Assembly: GCA_002327785.1 (NCBI GenBank)
Contig: DCUI01000140.1
Location: 1 to 14,671 of the forward strand
Direction: 5' to 3'
DNA: 14,671 nucleotides
Source: Phycisphaerales bacterium UBA2218
Lineage (GTDB): Bacteria; Planctomycetota; Phycisphaerae; Sedimentisphaerales; Anaerobacaceae
The notes under the pieces: model-generated
Told to the model about the DNA's origin: nothing
What the model saw: the letters and a program-made list of their open reading frames with translations, nothing else
Database searches by the model: none
Made by a program: the position numbers and the translations under genes
Part shown: piece by piece, positions 1 to 5,884 of the stretch
Layout: the number at the start of each line of letters is the position of its first letter
How positions within the stretch are numbered: position 1 is the stretch's first letter

Positions 1-200
1 CCGTTGGCGTAGGGGGGGCCGTCGTGCAGGATGTAGAGGGGGGCGCCCTTGCGGGCCTCGCGGATCTTCTCATAGATCTTTTGCTGGGCCCAGTGCTTGC
101 GCATCTGGGGTTCGCGCTGCACCAGGTTGGCCTTCATGGCAAAGCTGGTTTCCGGCAAATTCAGCGTGTCACGATAGCTGTGTTTACTTTCATCCGACAT
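1..200 (-). CDS. ileS: Isoleucyl-tRNA synthetase, N-terminal part (cut by window edge)
   Basis: Class I aminoacyl-tRNA synthetase charging tRNA(Ile) with isoleucine in the cytoplasm. Only the first 66 codons are present; the rest lies left of position 1. The visible protein begins MSDESKHSYRDTLNLPET, then a segment ending LYILHDGPPYANG, the class I 'HxGH'-region lead-in typical of IleS (the TLNLP start and HDGPPYANG block are family hallmarks). The ATG at 198-200 is preceded by a GAGGA Shine-Dalgarno about 9 bases upstream. It has its own well-matched promoter at 237-265 and so need not depend on the upstream pseudogene. ValS and LeuS have different N-terminal blocks, so IleS is preferred. 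No T-box leader is possible in the roughly 30-base 5' UTR. Confidence 0.93.
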   Translation of the reverse strand, partial: MSDESKHSYRDTLNLPETSFAMKANLVQREPQMRKHWAQQKIYEKIREARKGAPLYILHDGPPYAN

Positions 201-236
201 TCCAAGGTCCTCTAAAGCCTCAAAAAGGAATCACAC

Positions 237-265
237 ATCATACGAGGTCTGCCGGGCCCCGTCAA
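237..265 (-). promoter_or_regulatory. Predicted sigma-70 promoter of ileS
   Basis: Read on the minus strand: -35 TTGACG (260-265), 17-base spacer, -10 TATGAT (237-242). The predicted start is near 230, giving a leader of about 30 bases before the ileS ATG at 200. The -35 box shares bases with the TGA of the decayed methyltransferase (262-264), which could have helped preserve that end of the pseudogene. Called by eye from consensus; no transcription data. Confidence 0.6.
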
Positions 266-823
266 GGTCGCCTGCGGCCCACGATCACGAGGCACTCGGC
301 CTTTTCGTCGTAGGGGGCGCCGGCGAGATTCCCGTAGACCGCCACGTCGCGGAAGCCACAGGTCTCCAGAAGCTGCCGTAGCTCCGTCGCCGCGTAGATG
401 CGATGCGAGAATTCCCATTCGCGCGACTGCCCGTCCTCGATCGGGATCCAGCGGCTGTGGATGCCACCCCCGTCGTCGATCCCCCGTCTCTCCTGGATCT
501 ACATTGCATCGCCCACCTGCTGCCAGTTCCGGGCCCCAAAGACCCGGGCGACGATCTCCTTGCCCACCACGTCGATGAGCAGCCTGCCGCCGGGTCCGAT
601 CCACACCAGTGACCGCAAACCCCCGTTTGGCGAGTTCCACGCTGTGCCGGCCGATGCCGCAGCACAGGTCGCAGATGCGCTCCGTGGGTTCAATCTCCAG
701 CAGCCCCAGAATCCGCTCGATCTCCATGGGGGCGAGGGCCTTGCGCTGCTCATCGAAGAGGGAAGCTTCGAAGGTCTTCCAGAACTCATCCTGCTCGTAC
801 CATGGTTTCTTTGTCTTTCTCAC
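262..823 (-). pseudogene. Decayed class I SAM-dependent methyltransferase
   Basis: Remnant of a small-molecule-type SAM methyltransferase. The first segment (GTG at 823-821) reads KKPWYEQDEFWKTF, then motif I as CDLCCGIGRHSVELAKRG and a following VTGVDRT. At about 590-600 the sequence jumps to GPGGRLLIDVVGKEI, which in intact relatives lies some 60-75 residues later, and it does so in another frame: an internal deletion with frameshift. In that second frame a TAG follows GDAM; beyond it the same frame stays coherent (EFSHRIYAATELRQLLETCG ... GNLAGAPYDEKAECLVIVG) to the TGA at 262-264. Three lesions make a working enzyme very unlikely. The GTG start is a guess: GGAG lies only two bases before it. 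Family assignment is firm; the exact substrate is unknown. Confidence 0.85.
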
Positions 824-852
824 GACTCCACTGCCATTACAATCGGCCCAAC

Positions 853-889
853 AAAAAAGCCTTCCAGAGTTCACTGCTCTGGAAGGCTT
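853..889 (-). terminator. Strong Rho-independent terminator
   Basis: Perfect 13-bp stem (857-869 with 877-889) around a 7-base loop. On the minus strand it is followed by a run of T's (the A-run at 853-858 on the plus strand). It lies 26 bases beyond the stop of the 31-codon ORF and ends minus-strand transcription from the GNAT gene and/or the internal promoter at 1045-1073. It insulates this unit from the methyltransferase pseudogene downstream. Confidence 0.88.
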
Positions 890-915
890 GGAATCGACCC
901 GATATGTCGGCTTTC

Positions 916-1011
916 TCAGGGCAGCTTCTTTCTCCCAGCAATAATCCCGATCAGACCTACACCGATCCGCATGGCTCGTACCCTGAGTTGTCCCTTTGTT
1001 GCCATCTGCAT
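916..1011 (-). CDS. Possible 31-residue basic/hydrophobic small protein
   Basis: ATG at 1011-1009, stop TGA at 918-916. The product has a basic start, a glycine-rich hydrophobic core (IGVGLIGIIAG, residues 16-26) and a basic tail (RKKLP), a pattern typical of tiny membrane-inserting peptides. It sits exactly between a near-consensus promoter (1045-1073) and a strong terminator (853-889). The ribosome site is weak: a GGA about 11 bases upstream, in the loop of a short GTTAT/ATAAC hairpin. I do not recognise the family. The alternative is that the unit makes an untranslated small RNA and the ORF is incidental. An internal Met14 start is also possible. Confidence 0.35.
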   Translation of the reverse strand: MQMATKGQLRVRAMRIGVGLIGIIAGRKKLP

Positions 1012-1044
1012 GTCAGTTATTCCATAACCGTTTCACCGGCGTTC

Positions 1045-1073
1045 CTTATATCAGAATCTTCGGTCGCCGTCAA
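1045..1073 (-). promoter_or_regulatory. Near-consensus extended -10 promoter of the short unit
   Basis: Minus strand: -35 TTGACG (1068-1073), 17-base spacer, -10 TATAAG (1045-1050), with TG-A immediately before the -10 box (extended -10). The predicted start is near 1038, giving a transcript of about 180 bases ending at the 853-889 terminator. It lies 18 bases beyond the stop of the small membrane protein gene, so it is internal to that operon. Confidence 0.62.
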
Positions 1074-1090
1074 ACGCGGGTTTAGCGAAT

Positions 1091-1336
1091 TCACCTGTTC
1101 TGCCCCGTCCCTCGCAGGCCGGAATGGTGGATCAGCCAGTAGGGCACGAGGGCAAACATGCCCCACAGCAGCGTCAGGAGCGCCCAGACCACGGGCGGAG
1201 CGAACATCACCTTCTCACCGCGCGCTCGCAGACCTCTGGCCGCGACGAACACGCCCGTGTCGAAGAACAAATGCAGCACGAATGTCAACCCGAAGAAGCA
1301 CAACATCAAATCCAGGTTGCCCATGCGAAAGCTCAT
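1091..1336 (-). CDS. Small two-helix inner-membrane protein of unknown function
   Basis: 81 residues with two hydrophobic helices (about 9-34 and 48-70) separated by a basic loop (ARGLRARGEK) and a short tail rich in glycine and arginine. No catalytic motif or family recognised. It starts 12 bases after the GNAT stop, with GAAGAG just before the ATG, so the two genes are probably co-transcribed and may be translationally coupled. The second Met (MGNLD) is an alternative start. The hydrophobicity pattern and tight spacing argue that it is real; function cannot be inferred. Confidence 0.68.
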   Translation of the reverse strand: MSFRMGNLDLMLCFFGLTFVLHLFFDTGVFVAARGLRARGEKVMFAPPVVWALLTLLWGMFALVPYWLIHHSGLRGTGQNR

Positions 1337-1348
1337 TTCTCTTCGTTG

Positions 1349-1828
1349 CTACAGTTCCATGAACAGGGTGCGCAGGTACGGTTTGAAGCCCATCTTGGGC
1401 CAGAAGTCCGCGGCGAGGTCGTTGAACGTCGAGTGGCGGACCTCGATCCGGCGGATGCCCTCCCTCCGGAACCATTTGCACAGGGGCTCGAACATCTGGC
1501 GGCCGATGCCCGTGTGGCGGTGGCTCGCGGTCACCATGAAATCGAGGATCTGGCCGTAGTCCGGCTCAGCCAGCGCCGGCGGGTGATGGTCTATCATGCC
1601 CTGGCAGTAGCCCACGATCCCATCCTCCACCACGGCTACGAGCACACAGGCCGCATCGTTTCCGACGTTCTGTTCGACAAACCGCCTGAAGAGGTCCGCC
1701 CCATTGCGGGCGCGAGTGAAGAACGGGTCCCGCTCCTGGTGGAAATCCATCAGTTCCTCCCAGAGTCGTACAATCTCGGGAATATCCCGCAGGGTCGCCG
1801 ATCGTATCACCGCCGTTGCCTTCGCCAT
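1349..1828 (-). CDS. GNAT-family N-acetyltransferase
   Basis: 159-residue GNAT fold protein, transferring an acetyl group from acetyl-CoA to an amine. Motif A spans about residues 94-113 (ILDFMVT followed by RHTGIGR, the R-x-x-G-x-G pyrophosphate-binding loop), and motif B covers NDLAADFWPKMGF (136-148), typical of single-domain GNATs. N-terminal RSATLRDIPEIVRLWEEL matches the family's first strand and helix. The ATG at 1828 has a GGAG about 8 bases upstream. It is the first gene of a minus-strand unit with the 81-residue membrane protein and is driven from the promoter at 1891-1918. Substrate (small molecule, antibiotic or protein) cannot be told from sequence. Confidence 0.9.
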   Translation of the reverse strand: MAKATAVIRSATLRDIPEIVRLWEELMDFHQERDPFFTRARNGADLFRRFVEQNVGNDAACVLVAVVEDGIVGYCQGMIDHHPPALAEPDYGQILDFMVTASHRHTGIGRQMFEPLCKWFRREGIRRIEVRHSTFNDLAADFWPKMGFKPYLRTLFMEL

Positions 1829-1890
1829 ATCTGCTCCGAACGAAAAAGTCCTTCGCCGGCCTGCTCCATCCAGGCGGCATCGACGGCGCT

Positions 1891-1918
1891 ATTGTATCCG
1901 ATACATGGCAGGTGCCAA
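1891..1918 (-). promoter_or_regulatory. Predicted promoter of the GNAT gene
   Basis: Minus strand: -35 TTGGCA (1913-1918), 16-base spacer, -10 TACAAT (1891-1896). The predicted start is near 1884, about 55 bases before the ATG. The -10 box and spacer are covered by the palindrome at 1893-1905, suggesting a repressor site. Confidence 0.55.
1893..1905. promoter_or_regulatory. Operator-like palindrome over the GNAT promoter
   Basis: Perfect inverted repeat TGTATC-C-GATACA in the divergent region between the GNAT gene and the MarC-family gene, overlapping the GNAT -10 box and spacer. The position suits a dimeric repressor. No regulator is encoded nearby, so the cognate protein is unknown and a chance palindrome is possible. 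Confidence 0.4.
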
Positions 1919-1982
1919 CACTCCGGCGTGATTTCCCGCCTCAGCGGGGCCTTCTTGAATTCCGTTGGCCGGCGAATGTGGG

Positions 1983-1988
1983 TATACT
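1983..1988 (+). promoter_or_regulatory. Candidate -10 box for the MarC-family gene
   Basis: TATACT, a five-of-six match to the -10 consensus, lies 63 bases before the MarC ATG. The base run at the right spacing for a -35 (TTCCGT, 1960-1965) matches poorly, so an activator or another sigma factor may be involved. Confidence 0.3.
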
Positions 1989-2051
1989 ACGCAGCCTGTG
2001 CCGGGGAGAGTGTGCCCCGGCGTCAAGAGGATCGATTGAGAAAGAACTTGG

Positions 2052-2654
2052 ATGGGTCTGTTCCTGGACGTCTTCACGAAGGTGTTTTTCATTTTGTCGC
2101 CGTTCTTTTCGGTTTCGATGTTTCTGCTGCTCTCGCGCGATATGGATCGACGGACGCGGAACCATTGTGCGCTCCGGACGAGCCTGTCGATCCTGATCAT
2201 CTGTTTCGTGGTCTATTTCTTCGGCAACGTGGTGTTCCATGTGCTGGGGATCACCGTCCCGGCGTTTCAGGTCGGCGCCGGGACGCTGCTGTTCCTCACG
2301 GCTGTGCAGATGGTCACGGGCAAGCGGGGTGAGCTGACGATGGACGAGGGGGAGGATTTCGCCGTGGTGCCGCTGGCGATCCCGATGATCGTCGGTCCGG
2401 GGACCATCGGCACTCTCTTGGTCCTGGGGATGGAGATCAGCAGTACGAGGGAGAAGATCGTGGCCGCCTCGGCGGTTTTTCTGGCGGTACTGATGATTTC
2501 GCTGTTTCTCTTCCTGGCCATGCCAATCGGCCGGTTGCTGGGGCAAAAGGGCCTCCAGATGATGATGAAGCTGACCGGCCTGATCTTGACGGCCATCGCA
2601 GCCCAGATCGTCTTCACCGGAATCCGGGGATTCCTGGGCGACGCCCGCGCCTGA
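2052..2654 (+). CDS. MarC family (UPF0056) integral membrane protein
   Basis: 200 residues, six predicted membrane helices, the usual length for MarC proteins. The family signature is clear: an N-terminal helix with the FFILSPFFSVSMFLLL pattern, and a central VPLAIPMIVGPGTIGTLLV block with the invariant P-x-x-x-G-P-G, followed by two more helices and LTGLILTAIAAQIVFTGI near the end. MarC proteins were once linked to multiple antibiotic resistance, a role later disputed; their transport substrate is unknown. The ATG at 2052 has only a weak purine-rich GAGAAAG site about 8 bases upstream. It stands alone on the plus strand, divergent from the GNAT gene and convergent with the DUF5989 gene. Confidence 0.92.
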   Translation: MGLFLDVFTKVFFILSPFFSVSMFLLLSRDMDRRTRNHCALRTSLSILIICFVVYFFGNVVFHVLGITVPAFQVGAGTLLFLTAVQMVTGKRGELTMDEGEDFAVVPLAIPMIVGPGTIGTLLVLGMEISSTREKIVAASAVFLAVLMISLFLFLAMPIGRLLGQKGLQMMMKLTGLILTAIAAQIVFTGIRGFLGDARA

Positions 2655-2862
2655 ATGGGATGCGGGACAATTGCCTGTTCCCCTGTAGTAAAAGATCGCT
2701 ATCGGATGAAGATGGCGCGTGGTACGGACCCTCCGAGCTGCGGGCCATGCGTCATTCGTAGAAGATATGAGCACAGCCGCACATCCACAACCGTTGATTA
2801 GGAGAACCGGTCGGATCAATCCAGGAATATCAGACTGATTCGTCGTCGAAGCCGCTCGATTG

Positions 2863-3066
2863 TCAGAACAGCGGATAGATGAACACCGCCGCACCTGAAC
2901 CGCCCAACAGGACGAGCAGGCACAGGAGCAGGAGCATGATGATGATGGGCAGGAGCCACCACTTCTTGTTGTGCTTGAGGAAATACCAGAATTCTGCGAT
3001 CAGCGAAGGGCGTTTCTGCTGAGCCAGGTCACTGAGCTTCGGTGTCTTTCCGTTTGGCGATGCCAT
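2863..3066 (-). CDS. DUF5989-type small membrane protein of a carbamoyltransferase cassette
   Basis: 67 residues. A polar, lysine-containing N terminus leads to EFWYFLKHNKKWWLLPIII (25-43) and one long hydrophobic helix (about 38-55), ending VFIYPLF. The E-x-W-x-F-L ... K-K-W-W-L-L-P block and the terminal F-I-Y-x-L-F are what I recall of DUF5989 proteins, which commonly accompany a NodU-type carbamoyltransferase and an SxtJ-like protein. It begins 23 bases after the SxtJ-like gene, with GAGG 4 bases before the ATG, as last gene of the operon. Function is unknown; a single-helix membrane adaptor is an inference. I see no clear terminator between it and the convergent MarC-family gene (2655-2862). 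Confidence 0.8.
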   Translation of the reverse strand: MASPNGKTPKLSDLAQQKRPSLIAEFWYFLKHNKKWWLLPIIIMLLLLCLLVLLGGSGAAVFIYPLF

Positions 3067-3089
3067 AGTCCTCGTTCAATCCCTCTCGA

Positions 3090-3509
3090 TCAGAATTGGT
3101 GCAGGTAGCGTTCCATGTTCTCGTTGGGCTTGTGGTCCACCCAGTAGCTCTCCACCTCCGGTTCGTACCTGCGATGCAGCGAATCCCGGCCGATGAGCCG
3201 GAAGACAATCGCCAGTGGCGTCAGGAGCAGAAAATAGAAGACGGCCAGCAGGACGAAGCTGACCACCAGGCCGATGGGCATCGCCACAAGGGTCAGGCCG
3301 ATGTAGAGCCATCGCGCGGCCGTCAGGGAAAACAAGCTGCACAGAAAGATGGCTATTCCCGCCGTCACGGTCGCCAGTGCCCAGAGCACCGCTACCTCCC
3401 AAACGAAGACGAGGATCAGGGCAGCCAGAATCGACGCCAGCAGGCCGCTGACGCCGAACACTCGCAACTGCCTGCCGCTTGGATGCCATTCAATTTCCAT
3501 CAGAGACAT
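3090..3509 (-). CDS. SxtJ-like membrane protein
   Basis: 139 residues. An N-terminal EWHPSGRQLRVFG segment precedes four hydrophobic stretches (about 19-37, 41-60, 67-85 and 86-105); the soluble tail carries ESYWVDHKPNENMERYLHQF. This W-x-P-S-x-x-x-L-R-x-F-G start and the S/T-Y-W ... M/P-E-R-Y-x-x-Q-F ending match the SxtJ family, named from the saxitoxin cluster and usually found next to NodU/TobZ carbamoyltransferases. No enzymatic motif is visible. It lies 180 bases after the carbamoyltransferase, separated by a large inverted repeat, and directly before the DUF5989-like gene. The start at 3509 follows a GGGAAGAAG run; the second Met (MEIEW) is possible. Confidence 0.82.
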   Translation of the reverse strand: MSLMEIEWHPSGRQLRVFGVSGLLASILAALILVFVWEVAVLWALATVTAGIAIFLCSLFSLTAARWLYIGLTLVAMPIGLVVSFVLLAVFYFLLLTPLAIVFRLIGRDSLHRRYEPEVESYWVDHKPNENMERYLHQF

Positions 3510-3564
3510 ACGGACTTCTTCCCTTGCGTTCTGCGGAAACCCTGTTCCGAAGCCCCCGTGTCTT

Positions 3565-3652
3565 TCATCCTGAGCGGAGCGGAGGATCTGGCCCGCGTAC
3601 GAAAGGAACCTCTCGTTCGGTTCCCAGATCCTTCGCCTGCGGCTCAGGATGA
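3565..3652. repeat. Large imperfect inverted repeat (TCATCCTGAGC-type element)
   Basis: 88-bp near-palindrome. The outer arms are TCATCCTGAGC (3565-3575) and its exact complement (3642-3652). GGATCTGG (3584-3591) pairs with CCAGATCC (3624-3631), and an inner GGAACC/GGTTCC pair closes the tip. The arms differ only in a short middle section (GGAGCGGA versus the complement of a CGCAGGCGAA). The TCATCCTGAGC...GGATCT arm type recurs in many environmental bacterial genomes as a dispersed palindromic repeat. Here it lies between the carbamoyltransferase and SxtJ-like genes, so its RNA would form a strong hairpin inside the operon transcript. Confidence 0.8.
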
Positions 3653-3689
3653 CAGATCGACGTTAGTCGGGGATTTCTCTCGATACATG

Positions 3690-5519
3690 TTAGTCCAGTG
3701 CGAATTTGGCCTTGTACTCATCGACTTCGTGCGGAATCGCCCGTGACTGCTCGTGCTTATACAGGATCTGGTTCTCCAGCACCAGCACGTCCATGTTCGT
3801 CGCCAGGAAACATCGGTAGGCGTCCTGGGGCGAGCAGACGATGGGCTCGCCGCGGATGTTGAAGCTGGTATTGATGATTACGGGGCAGCCGGTCCTCTGC
3901 TTGAAGGTGGTCATCAGTCTATGCAGCCTCGGGTGCCGCTCGGGATCGACCGTCTGGACCCGGGCCGAGTAGTCCACGTGGGTAATGGCCGGCACGACGC
4001 TGCGTTTGGCCTTGAGCTTGTCGAGCCCTTTCAGCGAAACTCCCGGCGAATCCAGGCGCTTGTCCTCCTGCACGGCGGCCACGAGCAGCATATAGGGGCT
4101 ATCCTCGTTCGGCCGCATCTGGAAGTACGCGGCGACGTCCTCGCGAAGCACACACGGCGCGAAGGGCCGGAAGGACTCCCGGAATTTGATCTTGAGGTTC
4201 ATGGTCGATTGCATTTCCTGGCTCCGGGCATCGCCAATGATGCTACGGCTGCCCAAGGCCCTGGGCCCGAATTCCATCCGCCCCTGGAACCAACCGATGA
4301 TTTTACCCTGATCGATCAGCTCCGCCACCTGTGCGATCAGAGCCTGCTCGTCGCTGTACGTATGATATGCCGCGCCCCGCTCCGTGAGGAACCGGCGGAT
4401 GCAGTCGTCGCTGAATGCCGGTCCGAGCAATGAGGCATGTTGCTTGTCCCGGCCGTCCACGGGCCGCTTGTTGTCCAAGAGCTGATACCACACGAACAGA
4501 GCCGCTCCCAGGGCCCCGCCTGCATCGCCGGCCGCAGGCTGAATCCAGAGGTTCTCGAAGGGCGTTTCTCGCAGGATCCGGCCGTTCGCAACGCAGTTGA
4601 GGGCCACGCCGCCGGCCAAGGCGAGGTTCTTCATCCCGGTCCGGCTGTGGATGTGCCGGGTCGCACGCAGCATGACCTCCTCGGTGACGGCCTGGATCGA
4701 GGCAGCGATATCCATCTCCCTCTGCGTGAGGGGGCTCTCCGGCTTGCGGGCTGGGCCCCCGAAAAGCCCCTCGAACCGGTGATTCGTCATGTACATGGTG
4801 TGGCAGTACCCGAAGTACCCCATGTTCAGTCGGAACGACCCATCGGGCTTGAGGTTGAGCAGCTTCTCCATGATCAGATCGTAATACTTCGGCTCACCAT
4901 AGGGAGCCAGGCCCATCAGCTTGTACTCGCCCGAATTGACCTTGAACCCGGTGAAGTAGGTGAAGGCGGAGTACAACAGGCCAAGCGAGTGCGGAAAGTG
5001 CAACTCGTGGCTCAGTTGGACCCGGTTGCCCCGGCCGACGCCGAAGCTGGCCGTCGCCCACTCTCCGACGCCGTCCATCGTGAGAATGGCGGCCTCCTCA
5101 AACGGGGACGGGAAAAAAGCACTGGCCGCATGGGATTCGTGGTGCTCCGTGAAGACGTAGCGGCCCTTATACGCGTGGCCGAAAGCCTTGTCCATTTCCC
5201 GGGGCAGGTGCAGCTTCTGCTTGAGCCACACGGGAAGGCCCGCCAGGAACTGGCCGAATCCGCGTGGTGCATAGGCCAGGTAGGTTTCGAGGAGCCGCTC
5301 GAACTTGAGCAGGGGCTTCTCATAAAACACGACGTAGTCGAGCTTTGCAGGAGTCAGCCCGGCAGCCTGGAGACAGTACTCGACGGCGTGGGAAGGGAAC
5401 CGGCTGTCGTGCTTGATCCGGGTGAATCGCTCCTCCTGGGCGGCTGCGGCGATCTCCCCGTCGGCCACAAGAGCCGCCGCACTGTCGTGATAGAAAGCCG
5501 AAATCCCCAGGATATTCAT
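3690..5519 (-). CDS. NodU/TobZ/CmcH-family O-carbamoyltransferase
   Basis: 609 residues, normal length. The family transfers the carbamoyl group of carbamoyl phosphate, via a carbamoyl-adenylate made with ATP, onto a hydroxyl of a sugar, antibiotic or toxin. The N-terminal Kae1-like domain opens MNILGISAFYHDSAAALV; metal/nucleotide residues are seen in HHESHAAS (H126, H127, H130) and TMDGVGEWATAS (D149). LAGGVALNCVANGRI follows. The C-terminal carbamoyl-transfer domain has GRMEFGPRALGSRSIIGDAR, FRPFAPCVL and INTSFNIRGEPIVC. The M at 5519 is the family start; an upstream GTG at 5543 with GGAG close before it would add 8 residues. First gene of an operon with SxtJ-like and DUF5989-like genes. 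Acceptor unknown. Confidence 0.95.
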   Translation of the reverse strand: MNILGISAFYHDSAAALVADGEIAAAAQEERFTRIKHDSRFPSHAVEYCLQAAGLTPAKLDYVVFYEKPLLKFERLLETYLAYAPRGFGQFLAGLPVWLKQKLHLPREMDKAFGHAYKGRYVFTEHHESHAASAFFPSPFEEAAILTMDGVGEWATASFGVGRGNRVQLSHELHFPHSLGLLYSAFTYFTGFKVNSGEYKLMGLAPYGEPKYYDLIMEKLLNLKPDGSFRLNMGYFGYCHTMYMTNHRFEGLFGGPARKPESPLTQREMDIAASIQAVTEEVMLRATRHIHSRTGMKNLALAGGVALNCVANGRILRETPFENLWIQPAAGDAGGALGAALFVWYQLLDNKRPVDGRDKQHASLLGPAFSDDCIRRFLTERGAAYHTYSDEQALIAQVAELIDQGKIIGWFQGRMEFGPRALGSRSIIGDARSQEMQSTMNLKIKFRESFRPFAPCVLREDVAAYFQMRPNEDSPYMLLVAAVQEDKRLDSPGVSLKGLDKLKAKRSVVPAITHVDYSARVQTVDPERHPRLHRLMTTFKQRTGCPVIINTSFNIRGEPIVCSPQDAYRCFLATNMDVLVLENQILYKHEQSRAIPHEVDEYKAKFALD

Positions 5520-5575
5520 GCTACGCCTGCCCGTGACGTCCACTATCTCCAGTCATTGCCTATACTTACAGTTCC

Positions 5576-5603
5576 ATTATAGGGTTTGGGGCGTCGGCTG
5601 CAA
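5576..5603 (-). promoter_or_regulatory. Predicted promoter of the carbamoyltransferase operon
   Basis: Minus strand: -35 TTGCAG (5598-5603), 16-base spacer, perfect -10 TATAAT (5576-5581). The predicted start is near 5569, about 50 bases before the preferred ATG at 5519. The strong match suggests constitutive vegetative expression rather than a silent secondary-metabolite cluster. Confidence 0.65.
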
Positions 5604-5769
5604 GCCCCGGTGGTCCGCAGGACTCGCAAAATAGCCCGCGCGGGGCATACATCGAGATTCTGGCCTGGTTCAAAGCTACGCAGCGTGGCATTAGAGGCCG
5701 GGCGCGTTCTCCGATCTCCATGAGACGGAACCAAGTCAAGATTTTTGTGTTTGCGTGGCAAGGTAGTTG

Positions 5770-5797
5770 TTGCAAAACATCGCAAGTCCGTTATAAT
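5770..5797 (+). promoter_or_regulatory. Predicted promoter of rpmB
   Basis: -35 TTGCAA (5770-5775), 16-base spacer, perfect -10 TATAAT (5792-5797). The predicted start is near 5804, leaving a leader of about 80 bases that carries the palindromic hairpin at 5811-5837 and an AGGAG ribosome site (5873-5877). Confidence 0.7.
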
Positions 5798-5810
5798 GTC
5801 AGTTTTGCAT

Positions 5811-5837
5811 CTGCCAGGGTCCATGGACCTGCGGCAG
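5811..5837 (+). promoter_or_regulatory. Hairpin in the rpmB leader
   Basis: CTGCC and GGCAG enclose the 12-base palindrome GGTCCATGGACC, giving a nested stem at the very start of the predicted rpmB transcript. It is well upstream of the ribosome site. It may stabilise the 5' end or take part in ribosomal-protein control, but no known leader motif is recognised. Confidence 0.35.
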
Positions 5838-5884
5838 TCCGGTATGTGAAATGATTCGTTGCGAAACGGTGCAGGAGTTGTGCT

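Larger units (their letters stand above)
5520..5884. other. Divergent intergenic region, carbamoyltransferase / rpmB
   Basis: 365 bases holding two back-to-back promoters (minus at 5576-5603, plus at 5770-5797) and the two leaders. Between them I see a 10-bp palindrome CCCGCGCGGG (5635-5644) and a small GTCC/GGAC hairpin near 5613-5624, but no convincing gene; the open frames through here lack family features and ribosome sites. Confidence 0.6.

Noticed and set aside
880..905. GGTCGATTCC, resembling a tRNA T-loop
   Set aside because: The flanking bases do not form a 5-bp T stem and no acceptor, D or anticodon arm fits around it.
1124..2332. 402-codon open frame on the plus strand spanning the GNAT and MarC region
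   Set aside because: Runs antisense to the GNAT gene and out of frame through MarC; a compositional artefact.
2655..2862. Search for a bidirectional terminator between the convergent MarC and DUF5989 genes
   Set aside because: Only a weak bulged pairing (GGGA/TCCC near 2673-2691) and no T-run; not enough to call.
1941..2894. 317-codon open frame on the minus strand opposite the MarC gene
   Set aside because: Antisense to MarC, very H/Q/R-rich, with no motif or ribosome site.
4437..5582. 381-codon open frame on the plus strand opposite the carbamoyltransferase
   Set aside because: Antisense shadow of a gene with unmistakable family motifs; no ribosome site and no domain.
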